Notes: generated from the letters alone by a model not told the origin. DNA of 64,000 nt from Armatimonadota bacterium (GCA_025060455.1 JANXBY010000057.1:1-64000); one strand, 5' to 3'. Positions 7,917-17,201 are shown, counted from the first letter of the stretch. A program made the numbers and translations.

Positions 7917-9145
7917 GCCCGTGGGTGTCCGTGGAGGAGGCGGTGCGCCGGCTGGCGCGCGGCGAGCTGGTGGTGGTCGTGGACGACGAGCAGCGGGAGA
8001 ACGAGGGGGACTTTGTGCTGGCGGCGTGCCGGGCCACCCCGCAGGCGGTGAACCGGATGATCACCGAGGGACGGGGCCTGCTGTGCGCGCCGCTGACCGC
8101 GCGGCGCGCGAGACAGCTGGACCTTTCCCCGATGACCGTGCACAACACCAGCCGCTACGGGACCGCGTTCACCGTGTCCGTGAGCGCCCGGAAAGGTGTG
8201 GGGACCGGGATCTCCGCCTTCGACCGGGCCGCCACCCTGCGGGCCCTGGCCGACCCGGCCACCCGCCCGGAGGACCTGGACCGGCCGGGTCACGTGTTCC
8301 CCCTGGTGGCCCGGGAGGGAGGTGTGCTGGAGCGGGCGGGCCACACGGAGGCCGCGGTGGAACTGGTCCGGCGGGCGGGGCTGCCGCCCGTGGCCGCCAT
8401 CTGCGAGATCCTGGCACCGGACGGCCACATGGCGCGGGTGCCGCAGCTGGTTTCCCTGTGCGACCGGCTGGGGGTGGGAATGCTGTGGGTCGCGGACCTG
8501 GTGCGCTGGCGGCTGGAGCACGAGACCGTGGTGGAGGCGGTGGACGAAACGCAGCTGCCTGCACGGGGCGTTGTGTGGCGGCTCGTGGCGTTCCGACACC
8601 AGTTCACGGACCGGGTCCACCTGGCCCTGGTGCTGGGGAACGTGGCAGGGCCGGACCCGGTACTGGTGCGCCTGCACTCCCAGTGTCTGACCGGGGAAGC
8701 CTTCGGGTCGCGGCGGTGCGACTGCGCGGCCCAGCTGGAGGAGTCCATGCGGCGGGTGGCCCAGGAGGGACGCGGCGTGGTGGTGTACCTACGGCAGGAG
8801 GGCCGCGGCATCGGGCTGGCCAACAAGGTCCGCGCCTACGCGCTGCAGGACGCGGGGTACGATACCGTGGACGCCAACCTGGCGTTGGGGTTCCCACCCG
8901 ACGCCCGGGATCACGCGGTGGGCGCGCAGGTGGTACGGGCCCTGGGGATCCAGCGGGCACGCCTGCTCACCAACAACCCGGCCAAGGTGCGGGCCTTGGA
9001 GCAGGCGGGGGTGGAGGTGGTGGAGCGGGTGCCGCTGGTGGTGGGGGTTGGTCCGGAGAACCTCGCGTACCTGCGGGCCAAGCGGGACCGCCTGGGCCAC
9101 CTGCTGGGAGAGCTGGGAGGCGGCGATGGACGTCCGGACGTTTGA
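7913..9145 (+). CDS. ribBA: Bifunctional DHBP synthase/GTP cyclohydrolase II
   Basis: VVVDDEQRENEGDF (RibB) and HSQCLTGEAFGSRRCDCAAQLE...LRQEGRGIGLANK (RibA). Confidence 0.95.
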   Translation: MSPWVSVEEAVRRLARGELVVVVDDEQRENEGDFVLAACRATPQAVNRMITEGRGLLCAPLTARRARQLDLSPMTVHNTSRYGTAFTVSVSARKGVGTGISAFDRAATLRALADPATRPEDLDRPGHVFPLVAREGGVLERAGHTEAAVELVRRAGLPPVAAICEILAPDGHMARVPQLVSLCDRLGVGMLWVADLVRWRLEHETVVEAVDETQLPARGVVWRLVAFRHQFTDRVHLALVLGNVAGPDPVLVRLHSQCLTGEAFGSRRCDCAAQLEESMRRVAQEGRGVVVYLRQEGRGIGLANKVRAYALQDAGYDTVDANLALGFPPDARDHAVGAQVVRALGIQRARLLTNNPAKVRALEQAGVEVVERVPLVVGVGPENLAYLRAKRDRLGHLLGELGGGDGRPDV

Positions 9146-9617
9146 GGGCTCCCTGGACGGCCGGGGTCTGAGGGTGGCGGTGGTGGCGGGCCGGTTTAAC
9201 GAACGCGCCACACGGCTGCTCGTGGAAGGGGCCCTGGACGGGCTGCGTCGCTGCGGGGTCGAGGAAGCCCACGTGGCGTGGGTGCCCGGCGCATTCGAGA
9301 TTCCCCTGGTCGCGGCGCGCCTGGCGCGTTCGGGCCGCTACCACGCGGTGGTGTGCGTGGCGGCGGTGGTGCGGGGCGAAACGCCGCACTTCGAGTACGT
9401 GGCCGCCCAAAGCGCCGCGGGCATCGCCCGCGCGGCCCTCGACAGCGGGGTGCCCGTGCTGTTCGGGGTCGTCACCGCGGACGACAGCCAGCAGGCCGCC
9501 GAACGTGCGGGCGGTAAAGCGGGAAACCGCGGACGCGACGCAGCCCTGGCCGCGGTGGAGATGGCCACCCTGCTGCGGCAGCTGCCGGGCCAGCCGCCGG
9601 CACCGGAGGGAAGTTAG
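9126..9617 (+). CDS. ribH: 6,7-dimethyl-8-ribityllumazine synthase
   Basis: VVAGRFNERATRLLVEGALDGL...WVPGAFEIPLVAARLARSGRYHAVVCVAAVVRGETPHFEYVA. Confidence 0.95.
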   Translation: MDVRTFEGSLDGRGLRVAVVAGRFNERATRLLVEGALDGLRRCGVEEAHVAWVPGAFEIPLVAARLARSGRYHAVVCVAAVVRGETPHFEYVAAQSAAGIARAALDSGVPVLFGVVTADDSQQAAERAGGKAGNRGRDAALAAVEMATLLRQLPGQPPAPEGS

Positions 9618-10183
9618 GACCCGTGCTGCCCGAGGATTTCCTGGGCCACGTCCCGCATGGTGCGGCGGGTCCGGCGAGCCTCCAGCTGGATCCGGCGGAA
9701 CGCTTCTTCCTCGGAAAGCCCCTCCCGCTGCATGAGCACGCCTTTGGCCCGCTCCACCAGCTTCCGGGTGGCAAGCTGCTCTTCCAGCTCGCCGATGCGG
9801 GCGTCCTTCCGCTGCAGGTCTGAGAACCGCGCCAGGGCCACCTCGATGGCGGGCACCAGGTCCTCTTCCTTGATGGGCTTGACCAGGTACGCGAGGACCC
9901 CCGCCTCCCGGGCCTGTCGGACGAGCTCCCGCTCGCTGTACGCGGTGAGCAGCACCACCGGCGTGGGCCGCACCTCCTGGATCCGGGCGGCGGCCGCGAG
10001 CCCGTCCATCTCCGGCATCTTCACGTCCAGGAAGACCAGGTCCGGCTTGAGGCGCTGGACCAGCTCCACCGCCCGCTTGCCGTCCGCGGCCTCCCCCACC
10101 ACACGGTAGCCCCGGTCCTCCAGCATGGCCCGCAGCCCCATGCGGATCAGGGCTTCGTCGTCCGCGATCACGATCCGCCTCAC
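9614..10183 (-). CDS. ANTAR-domain response regulator, paired with the adjacent kinase
   Basis: VRRIVIADDEALIRMGLRAMLEDRGYRVVGEAADG...TRKLVERAKGVLMQREGLSEEEAFRRIQLEARRTRRTMRDVAQEIL; GTGA overlap with the kinase stop. Confidence 0.93.
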   Translation of the reverse strand: MRRIVIADDEALIRMGLRAMLEDRGYRVVGEAADGKRAVELVQRLKPDLVFLDVKMPEMDGLAAAARIQEVRPTPVVLLTAYSERELVRQAREAGVLAYLVKPIKEEDLVPAIEVALARFSDLQRKDARIGELEEQLATRKLVERAKGVLMQREGLSEEEAFRRIQLEARRTRRTMRDVAQEILGQHGS

Positions 10184-11835
10184 GTGCGCAGGACCTCCTT
10201 GGGGACGCGCACCACGAACCGGGCTCCTGCACCGCGCTGGGCCACCAGCTCCCCCCGCAGGTCCTCCCGGACCAGGGTGCGGGCGATACGCAGGCCCAGG
10301 TCGGAGGAGCGCTCCGGGTCGAAGCCTTCCGGCAAGCCGGCTCCGTCGTCCTCCACCTCCAGCACCACGTGGGTGGGGGAGTCGACGAGCCGCACCCACA
10401 GGCGGCCCCGGGTGCGGTCCCGGAAGGCGTGTTCTAGGGCGTTCTGCACGAGCTCCGTGGCCACCAGGGCCGCGGAGGTGGCGGGCTGCGAGGGGAAGTA
10501 CACGTCGTCGCCCTGCACCGTCACCTCCAGTTCCAGGTCGGGCCGGCGCATGTTGGCCACCACCGCGTGGGTGAGCCGGTCCAGCACCTCCCGGAGGTTG
10601 ACCGTCCGGAAGCCTTCCAGGGACAGGATCTCGTGCACCGCGGCGATGCCCAAAACCCGGTTGATGGTTTCCGTGAGGACCTCGCGGCCGGAGGGCTCCC
10701 GGCCGTCCGCCAGCTGCAGGCGGAGCAGCATGGCGATGGTTTGCAGGTTGTTCTTCACCCGGTGGTGCATCTCCCGCACCACCGCGGACCGCATGACCAG
10801 GTTGGCGTTCTCGATGGCCAAAGCGGTCTGCGTGGCCAGAGTGGTCAGCAAGTTGACGTCCGCGGGCGAGAACGCCGCGGGGCGAGCCCGGTAGCAGTTC
10901 AGCACGCCGATCACCCGGTCGCGGACCCGCAGGGGGACCGACACCATGGATCGCAGCCCCTCCCGGCGCGCGAACTCTGGATCGGAAAACCGCGGCTCGG
11001 ACAGGAGGTCGGGCACGATAGCCATCTCGCCGGTCTGGGCCACACGGCCGGCCACCCCGCTCCCCAGGGGAATGGGGGTGCGCTCCGTGTACCCGTCGCC
11101 AGCCGGGTGGGCTGCCGCGGGTCGAAGCACCCCCGCGGACTCGTCCAGCAGGAGGAGGGAACACAGCCGTGCCTCCAGCATGCGGGCGGCCATCTCCACG
11201 ATCACCTGCAGGACCTGCTCCAGGTACAGGGGAGAGGCCAGGGTCTGGCTGAGCTCCGCGAGGGTGGACAGCTCCCGGATCTGGCGGCGCATGTGGTCGT
11301 GGAGCGTGGCCTTCTCGATGGCTCCGCCCGCCAGGTCCGCGATCATGCTCAACAGCTCCACCTCGTCCTCGGTGAACTCGTGGGTGCTGCGGGTCTGCAC
11401 GTTCATGGCTCCCAGTACCCGGCCTCCCACCACCAGGGGCACCGCCAGAAGCGAGCGAAACCGCAGCTCCTCCGTCTCCGGCAGCAGCACGAACCGGGGG
11501 TCTTTGGGGGCGTTGCTGCTCCAGGCCGGCTGCTCGTGGCGGGCGGCCCAACCCGTGAGCCCCTCGCCCACCCGGAGGCGAGCACGCCCCACCGCTTCCG
11601 CCGCCAGTCCGGTGGTGGCCCGTAAGACCAGGTACTCCCCCTGCGGGTCCAGGAGGTACAGGGAGCAGGAGTCCATCCCCATGACCTCCGCGGTCTTGCG
11701 GGTGATGGTGGTGAGGGTGGTGTCGAGGTCGTGAGCCTGGCTGATGGTGCGGATGATCTCCCGCAGGGCCGCGATCTCCGCGGACTTGCGGTGCAGTAGG
11801 TGTTCCAGACGCGCCCGGGGCATCTCCACCCGCAT
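10180..11835 (-). CDS. Sensor histidine kinase: two GAF domains + HisKA_2 + HATPase
   Basis: GAF repeats; REMHHRVKNNLQTIAMLLRLQ (HisKA_2 H-box); ELVQNALEHAF...GLGLRIARTLV. Confidence 0.92.
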   Translation of the reverse strand: MRVEMPRARLEHLLHRKSAEIAALREIIRTISQAHDLDTTLTTITRKTAEVMGMDSCSLYLLDPQGEYLVLRATTGLAAEAVGRARLRVGEGLTGWAARHEQPAWSSNAPKDPRFVLLPETEELRFRSLLAVPLVVGGRVLGAMNVQTRSTHEFTEDEVELLSMIADLAGGAIEKATLHDHMRRQIRELSTLAELSQTLASPLYLEQVLQVIVEMAARMLEARLCSLLLLDESAGVLRPAAAHPAGDGYTERTPIPLGSGVAGRVAQTGEMAIVPDLLSEPRFSDPEFARREGLRSMVSVPLRVRDRVIGVLNCYRARPAAFSPADVNLLTTLATQTALAIENANLVMRSAVVREMHHRVKNNLQTIAMLLRLQLADGREPSGREVLTETINRVLGIAAVHEILSLEGFRTVNLREVLDRLTHAVVANMRRPDLELEVTVQGDDVYFPSQPATSAALVATELVQNALEHAFRDRTRGRLWVRLVDSPTHVVLEVEDDGAGLPEGFDPERSSDLGLRIARTLVREDLRGELVAQRGAGARFVVRVPKEVLRT

Positions 11836-12110
11836 TGTACGGCGGGACTCTCAGCTCTCGACGTTCCCGGATAGGCTCCTCGCTGGGCTGTCGATCCGCC
11901 TCCGCGGCGCCACCTGTACCCCCGCACGGACACGGTGCCTGCGGGGGGAGCCGTAGGGCTCCCTCCACCGCTTCGGCCACCGTCCCGCCAGGTCGACGGG
12001 CCCCGGGAGGGCGCTCGGCCACCCCGCGGTCCGGGCTGGTGCGCAGGGCGGTCGGTCCTTCCCGGAGGCGGGCTCTCCGACTCACCCGGCCTCCGTAGCC
12101 TCCGGGAAGT

Positions 12111-12126
12111 TGGCACGATAGTTGCA
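12111..12126 (+). promoter_or_regulatory. Sigma-54 (RpoN) -24/-12 promoter
   Basis: TGGCACG-ATAG-TTGCA, a consensus match; reads toward the glycosyltransferase gene. Confidence 0.8.
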
Positions 12127-12246
12127 AGTCAGAAACAGGCCGAACACTCGAGGCGCGTCTCTGTGTGGCCGGTGTCCAGGCGCTGGCCCGTGTCAGGTCG
12201 CCCGGAGGATTCGGCGTCCCCCTCGACCGGACGGGAGGTGACTGCT

Positions 12247-14400
12247 TTGACGGAGGGGAAGGAGAGGCTCGCGAGGGCCGCCATGGTGGCCGCCTCGTTG
12301 GTCGGTGCGGGCTACCTGGCCTGGCGGCTGGGCTGGACGCTGAACCCGGAGGCCCGGGCGTTCTCCCTGCTGCTCTGGGGTGCGGAGGCCTTCGGCTGGT
12401 TCAGCGCGGTGTTGTTCTTCTTCACCGTGTGGAAGCCGGAACGCCCACAGCCTCTCCAGCCTCCCGAGGGGCTTGCCGTGGACGTCCTCGTGCCCACCAA
12501 GGGGGAGCCCCTGTGGGTCCTGCGGCGGACCCTGCTGGCGGCCCAGCGCATCCGCTACCCGCACCGAACCCTGGTGCTGGACGACGCGGGGCGGCCTGAG
12601 GTTCGAAAGCTGGCGGCGAAGTTGGGCTGCGTGTACCTGAGCCGGCCCACCCACGAGCACGCTAAGGCGGGAAACCTGAACTTCGGGCTTCAGCACAGTG
12701 AGGCGGAGTTCGTGGCGGTCCTGGACGCGGATCACGTGGCCCTGCCGGAGTTTCTCCACCGGGTGCTGGGCTACTTCCGGGATCCCCGGGTGGCCTTCGT
12801 GCAGACACCCCAGGACTTCTACAACCTGGAGAGCTACCAGCACTGGGTTGAGCCACGGACGGGAAGAGCGTGGCACGAGCAGGTGCTGTTCTTCCGGGTG
12901 ATCCAGCCGGGTAAGCAGCGCTGGAACGCGGCCTTCTACTGCGGGTCGCCGGCGGTGCTGCGCCGGGCGGCCTTGGACGACGTGGGCGGGTTCGCCACGG
13001 AGACGGTGACGGAGGACTTCCACACCGCCGTCCGGATGCACGCGCGGGGCTGGAAATCCGTCTACCACGACGAGCCCCTGGCCTATGGCCTAGCGCCGTC
13101 CACGGTGACGCCGTACCGGGCCCAGCGGCTCCGGTGGGGCCGCGGGGCCATGCAGGTGCTCCGAGTGGAGAACCTGCTGTGGCGGCAAGGGTTGTCTCTG
13201 CCGCAGCGGGTCACGTACCTGGCCTCGGCGATCCACTGGTTCGAGGGATGGCAGAAGGCCGTGCTGTACCTGGCGCCGCCGGTGTTCTTCGCCACGGGCC
13301 AGCCCCCCATCCGGGCCGTGGACTGGGCGTTCCTGTCGGCGTTCACAGGTTACCACCTCCTGAGTAACCTGGCGTTCAAGCTGGCCAGTCGTGGCTACGG
13401 GATGGTTCTGTTGACGGAGCACTACAACATGGCGCGCTTCGCCAGCTACATCCGTGCCACCTTCAGCCTGTTGACGGGCCGGGCACGGTTCGAGGTCACC
13501 CCAAAGTCGCCGGAGCGGAAGGCGCCACCGGCCGCGGCGCTGTTGCCCCAGCTGGCGGTGTTGGCTGCAAACGCTGCGGCCGCGGTGGGCTGCGCGGTCC
13601 GGGCGCCGGCGGCCGGCGACCTCGCGGTGGCGTACGCCGTAAACGCCGTGTGGTCTGTCTGGCACACCTACCTGGCCGCGTGGGCGGTGGTTGCCGCCTA
13701 CCGCTCCCGCGACCGCAGGGCGGTCCAGCGCCTGCGGGCTCACCTGCCGGTGCGGGTGTGGTGGCAGGGCGGACGTGAGACGGTGGGGCTGCTGCGGGAC
13801 TTCCACGAGGAGGCTGCGGGGCTGGAGCTGCCGCGGGGGGACTCCCTACCTTCTGCAGGCGCCGAGGTGTTCGTCTCGCTGCCCCCCGGCTGGCCCCACG
13901 CGGACGTGGTCCTGGAAGGCCACGTGGCGTCCGTGCGAACGCGGGGCGACAGCGTCCACGTGGGTGTCCGGCTAGTGGGTGTGCTGTCGGAAGCCGCGGA
14001 TGTCTTCTTGAGCGTGGTGTTGTTCGGCGCGCAGCGCAGGCTGCTGGAGCAGGTGGGGCGGCCCACGGACCCGCTGGGGAGCCCGGAGAGGAGACGGCCC
14101 GCCGGCCAGCGGAGGCTGGAGAGCCGGCCGGTGCGGGTGGTGTGGCCGGGCGAGGCGGTGTGGGGCTTGTTGGAGGACTCCTCCACGGGCGGGGCGCGGT
14201 TGCTGGTGCCGGTACCGCCTCCCGAGGGCGGCGATGTAGCGGTGGTGGATGCAACGGAACAGACTGCCCTGTCGGGATCGGTGGTGTGGACGAAGGCCCT
14301 GCCCTTCGGGGACGGCGAGGTGTACTGGGTGGGCGTGCGCCGGATGGTCCGTCCCTCTCTGGAAGGCCGGCGGGCGCAGGCGGCCACCGCGGGTGCCTGA
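12247..14400 (+). CDS. Cellulose synthase-like family 2 glycosyltransferase, C-terminal PilZ-like domain
   Basis: VDVLVPTKGEP, LDADHVALPEFL, TEDFHTAVRM, QRLRWGRGAMQ (QxxRW), several TM segments; C-terminal DSSTGGARL. Start inferred: TTG 12247 with GGGAGG upstream. Confidence 0.85.
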   Translation: MTEGKERLARAAMVAASLVGAGYLAWRLGWTLNPEARAFSLLLWGAEAFGWFSAVLFFFTVWKPERPQPLQPPEGLAVDVLVPTKGEPLWVLRRTLLAAQRIRYPHRTLVLDDAGRPEVRKLAAKLGCVYLSRPTHEHAKAGNLNFGLQHSEAEFVAVLDADHVALPEFLHRVLGYFRDPRVAFVQTPQDFYNLESYQHWVEPRTGRAWHEQVLFFRVIQPGKQRWNAAFYCGSPAVLRRAALDDVGGFATETVTEDFHTAVRMHARGWKSVYHDEPLAYGLAPSTVTPYRAQRLRWGRGAMQVLRVENLLWRQGLSLPQRVTYLASAIHWFEGWQKAVLYLAPPVFFATGQPPIRAVDWAFLSAFTGYHLLSNLAFKLASRGYGMVLLTEHYNMARFASYIRATFSLLTGRARFEVTPKSPERKAPPAAALLPQLAVLAANAAAAVGCAVRAPAAGDLAVAYAVNAVWSVWHTYLAAWAVVAAYRSRDRRAVQRLRAHLPVRVWWQGGRETVGLLRDFHEEAAGLELPRGDSLPSAGAEVFVSLPPGWPHADVVLEGHVASVRTRGDSVHVGVRLVGVLSEAADVFLSVVLFGAQRRLLEQVGRPTDPLGSPERRRPAGQRRLESRPVRVVWPGEAVWGLLEDSSTGGARLLVPVPPPEGGDVAVVDATEQTALSGSVVWTKALPFGDGEVYWVGVRRMVRPSLEGRRAQAATAGA

Positions 14401-14401
14401 A

Positions 14402-14438
14402 CCCAAAAATCGCTGCTGCGATTTTTGGGGTGGTCTGA
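14402..14438 (+). repeat. Copy A of a dispersed palindromic element
   Basis: CCCAAAAATCGC-TGCT-GCGATTTTTGGG plus GTGGTCTGA; inverted relative to copy B. Confidence 0.8.
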
Positions 14439-14439
14439 G

Positions 14440-14979
14440 GTGGCAGAGGTTCTGCCGGTGCGCGGGCGGCCCGGGGTGGGCAAGACCACCCTCGTCAAGC
14501 GGGTGCTGGAGGCGTTCCCAGGTCGCCTCGGTGGGTTCTACACGGAGGAGGTGCGGCAGGCCGGCCGTCGCGTGGGCTTTGAGCTGGTCACCACGTCAGG
14601 TCAGCGCGTGCTGTTCGCGCACGTGCGCTTGGCGGCCGAACCCCACCGGGTCGGGCGGTACGGGGTGGACCTAGACGTCCTGGATCGGGTGGGCGTGCCC
14701 GCGGTTCGGGAGGCGGCTCGCGCGGGCTGTGGGGTGGTGGTGGACGAGATCGGAAAGATGGAGCTCGCCAGCCAGCCGTTCCGCGAAGTGCTGGAGGAGG
14801 TGGCTTCAGGGCCGGCGGTGCTGGTGGCCACCGTGCTCGCGGCGCCGCACCCCTGGGCGGAGGCGTTCCGGCGCCGGCCCGGGGTCACCGAGCTGACGCT
14901 GTCCGCGGAAAACCGGGAAGAGGTCTTCCGGCAGGCCCGGGAGTGGTTGGCGGCACGCCTGGGCCGCAAGCCGCGGTGA
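14440..14979 (+). CDS. THEP1-type nucleoside-triphosphatase/P-loop NTPase
   Basis: VRGRPGVGKTTLVKRVLEAFPGRLGGFYTEEVR...VVDEIGKMEL; start codon uncertain. Confidence 0.85.
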   Translation: MAEVLPVRGRPGVGKTTLVKRVLEAFPGRLGGFYTEEVRQAGRRVGFELVTTSGQRVLFAHVRLAAEPHRVGRYGVDLDVLDRVGVPAVREAARAGCGVVVDEIGKMELASQPFREVLEEVASGPAVLVATVLAAPHPWAEAFRRRPGVTELTLSAENREEVFRQAREWLAARLGRKPR

Positions 14980-15013
14980 GACCACCCCAAAAGTCGCTGG
15001 CGCGGTTTTTGGG
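14977..15013 (-). repeat. Copy B of the dispersed palindromic element
   Basis: TGAGACCACCCCAAAAGTCGCTGGCGCGGTTTTTGGG; 31/37 match to the reverse complement of copy A; contains the NTPase stop codon. Confidence 0.8.
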
Positions 15014-15073
15014 ATCCTCGCACAGCCCGCAACTCCCCTTGACCAGCCTGCCCGGGCTCGCCTAGCCTGAAAG

Positions 15074-15088
15074 TGAAAATGAGTTTCA
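15074..15088. promoter_or_regulatory. Candidate Zur/Fur operator overlapping the regulator start codon
   Basis: TGAAA-ATGAG-TTTCA dyad at the start of a Fur-family gene heading a zinc-uptake operon. Confidence 0.6.
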
Positions 15089-15498
15089 ATAAGTTCCTCC
15101 TGGAAACCCTGAGGGCGCGCGGGTGGCGGGTGACCGCGGCCCGGCGGGCGGTGGTGGAGGCGCTGGCGCGGGCAGGGTGCGCTGCGGACGTGCAGACCGT
15201 CTACCGACTCGCCAAGCGGGCCTACCCCAGGTTGGGGCTGGTGACGGTGTACCGCACCCTGGACCTGCTGGCCCGGGAGGGGTGGGTGCAGCGGTGGGAG
15301 GAAGGCGGTGCAGCACGTTACGAGCTGGACCAGCCCCACCACCACCACCTGGTGTGCCTGGCCTGTGGGGCTGTGCAGCGCTGGGACCGGTGCCCCGTAT
15401 CGGTGCGGGAGGGGGCCACCCTTGGCGGGTTCGTGGTCACCGGGCACCGGCTGGAGCTTGTGGGCTACTGCCGCACCTGCCGAGAGGTGGTGCGGTGA
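15079..15498 (+). CDS. zur: Fur-family transcriptional regulator, probably Zur
   Basis: RVTAARRAVVEAL...TVYRTLDLLAREG...HHHHLVCLACGAV...YCRTC; first gene of znuACB. Confidence 0.88.
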   Translation: MSFNKFLLETLRARGWRVTAARRAVVEALARAGCAADVQTVYRLAKRAYPRLGLVTVYRTLDLLAREGWVQRWEEGGAARYELDQPHHHHLVCLACGAVQRWDRCPVSVREGATLGGFVVTGHRLELVGYCRTCREVVR

Positions 15499-16442
15499 GG
15501 GCCTGGGCGATGGTGGCGGCGTTGCTGCTGGCGGGCTGCCTGCCGCAGCCTACCACGCCGCGGAAGTCCGTGGTAGCCACCTTCTACCCCCTGTATGAAC
15601 TGGCCCGGCAAGTCGGGGGTGACCGCGTAGAGGTCCGTCAGCTGGTGCCCTCCGGGGCCGAGGTGCACGACTACGAACCGACCCCAGGGGACTTGGCCCG
15701 GCTGCGGCAGGCGGCGGTGTTCGTGTACAACGGCGCGGGCCTGGAGCGGTGGGTGTCCAAGCTGGAGGGTGAACTGCCCGCGGGCGCGGTACGGGTGGAG
15801 GCGACCCGCGGGCTGCCGCTGATCCGCGCCGAAGCGGAGTTGCACGAGCACGGGCATGGGCACGAGTCCGGGCATGGGCACGAGCCCGGGCGCACCGAGC
15901 AGCTCGACCCGCACGTGTGGCTGGACCCCGTGCTGGCGCAGGCGGTCGTCGACAACATCGCGGACGGGCTGGTGCAGGCGGACTCCGCAGGTGAAGCTAG
16001 CTACCGCCGCCGCGCGCTGGATGCCAAGCAGCGCTTGGAGCAGCTCCACCACCGCTACCAGCGCGCCCTGGCCCGCTGCCGGACGCGCGTGCTGTTGACC
16101 TCCCACGCGGCGTTCGGGTATCTGGCCCGGCGGTACGGGCTGCGGCTGGTCTCCGTGGCCGGCGCCAACCCAGAAGCCGAGCCGTCGCCCCGGCGGCTGC
16201 GGCAGCTCGTTGCCCTCGCGCGGCAGGAAGGCGTGCGGGCGGTGTTCGCGGAGAGCAGGGGCGCCCACCGTACGGCGGAGAGCCTGGCCCGCGAACTTGG
16301 GGTGCCCGTGCGGGCGCTAGACCCGTTGGAGGTGGGGCCCCGCCCCGGGCAGGACTACTTCCGGAGGGTGGAAGCGAACCTGGAGCAGCTGGCGGAGGGG
16401 CTGGACTGCCAGACTCCGGAGCCCGCGGGAGGCGGACGGTGA
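15495..16442 (+). CDS. znuA: Zinc ABC transporter substrate-binding lipoprotein
   Basis: Lipobox LLLAGC; ATFYPLYELARQVGGDRVEV; His-rich loop HEHGHGHESGHGHE; LDPHVWLDP. Confidence 0.92.
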   Translation: MRAWAMVAALLLAGCLPQPTTPRKSVVATFYPLYELARQVGGDRVEVRQLVPSGAEVHDYEPTPGDLARLRQAAVFVYNGAGLERWVSKLEGELPAGAVRVEATRGLPLIRAEAELHEHGHGHESGHGHEPGRTEQLDPHVWLDPVLAQAVVDNIADGLVQADSAGEASYRRRALDAKQRLEQLHHRYQRALARCRTRVLLTSHAAFGYLARRYGLRLVSVAGANPEAEPSPRRLRQLVALARQEGVRAVFAESRGAHRTAESLARELGVPVRALDPLEVGPRPGQDYFRRVEANLEQLAEGLDCQTPEPAGGGR

Positions 16443-17194
16443 TGGCCGGCGAGGTCATAGCCGAGCTGGAGCACGTGTGCGTGGACTTTGACGGGGAACG
16501 GGTGCTGGACCGCGTGGACTTGCAGATCCGCAGGGGCGACTTCCTCGGTGTCATCGGGCCCAACGGCGCAGGCAAGACCACCTTGTTGAGGGTCCTTGTG
16601 GGCCTGGTACGGCCCAGCTGCGGTCACGTGCGGCTGTTCGGACAGGACGTGCGGCAGTTCCGGCAGTGGCACCGGGTGGGCTACGTGCCGCAGAAGGCGG
16701 TGGCGTTCGAGACGCGGTTCCCGGCCACGGTGTTGGAGGTGGTGTTGAGCGGGCGGGCGGGGCGCGTGGGCGCCGGGCGGCGGTTCCGGCCCGAAGACCG
16801 GACCGCGGCGGTGGTGGCCCTTCGGACGGTGGGGCTGTGGGAGGTACGGGACCGGCTGGTCGGGCGGCTGTCGGTGGGACAGCAGCAGCGGGTGTTTGTG
16901 GCCCGGGCCCTGGCCAACGAGCCTGAGCTCTTGCTGCTGGACGAGCCGACGGTGGGCGTGGACCCGGAAGGCGAGGAGCGGTTTTACGGGCTGCTGCACC
17001 GGCTGAACCAGGAACGGGGCACCACGGTGGTGCTGGTGTCCCACGACGTGGCCGCGGTGGCACGTGAGGTGTCGCAGCTCGCGTGTTTGAACCGGACGCT
17101 GTTCTTCCACGGGCCGCCGGAGGAAGCGCTGCGGGCGGGCACGCTGGAGAAGCTGTACGGTACCCGCAGCCTGCTGGTCACCCACCGGCACTGA
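16442..17194 (+). CDS. znuC: Zinc ABC transporter ATP-binding protein
   Basis: GPNGAGKTTLL, LSVGQQQRVFVARAL, LLLLDEPTVGVD. Confidence 0.92.
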   Translation: MAGEVIAELEHVCVDFDGERVLDRVDLQIRRGDFLGVIGPNGAGKTTLLRVLVGLVRPSCGHVRLFGQDVRQFRQWHRVGYVPQKAVAFETRFPATVLEVVLSGRAGRVGAGRRFRPEDRTAAVVALRTVGLWEVRDRLVGRLSVGQQQRVFVARALANEPELLLLDEPTVGVDPEGEERFYGLLHRLNQERGTTVVLVSHDVAAVAREVSQLACLNRTLFFHGPPEEALRAGTLEKLYGTRSLLVTHRH

Positions 17195-17201
17195 GGGAGC
17201 G

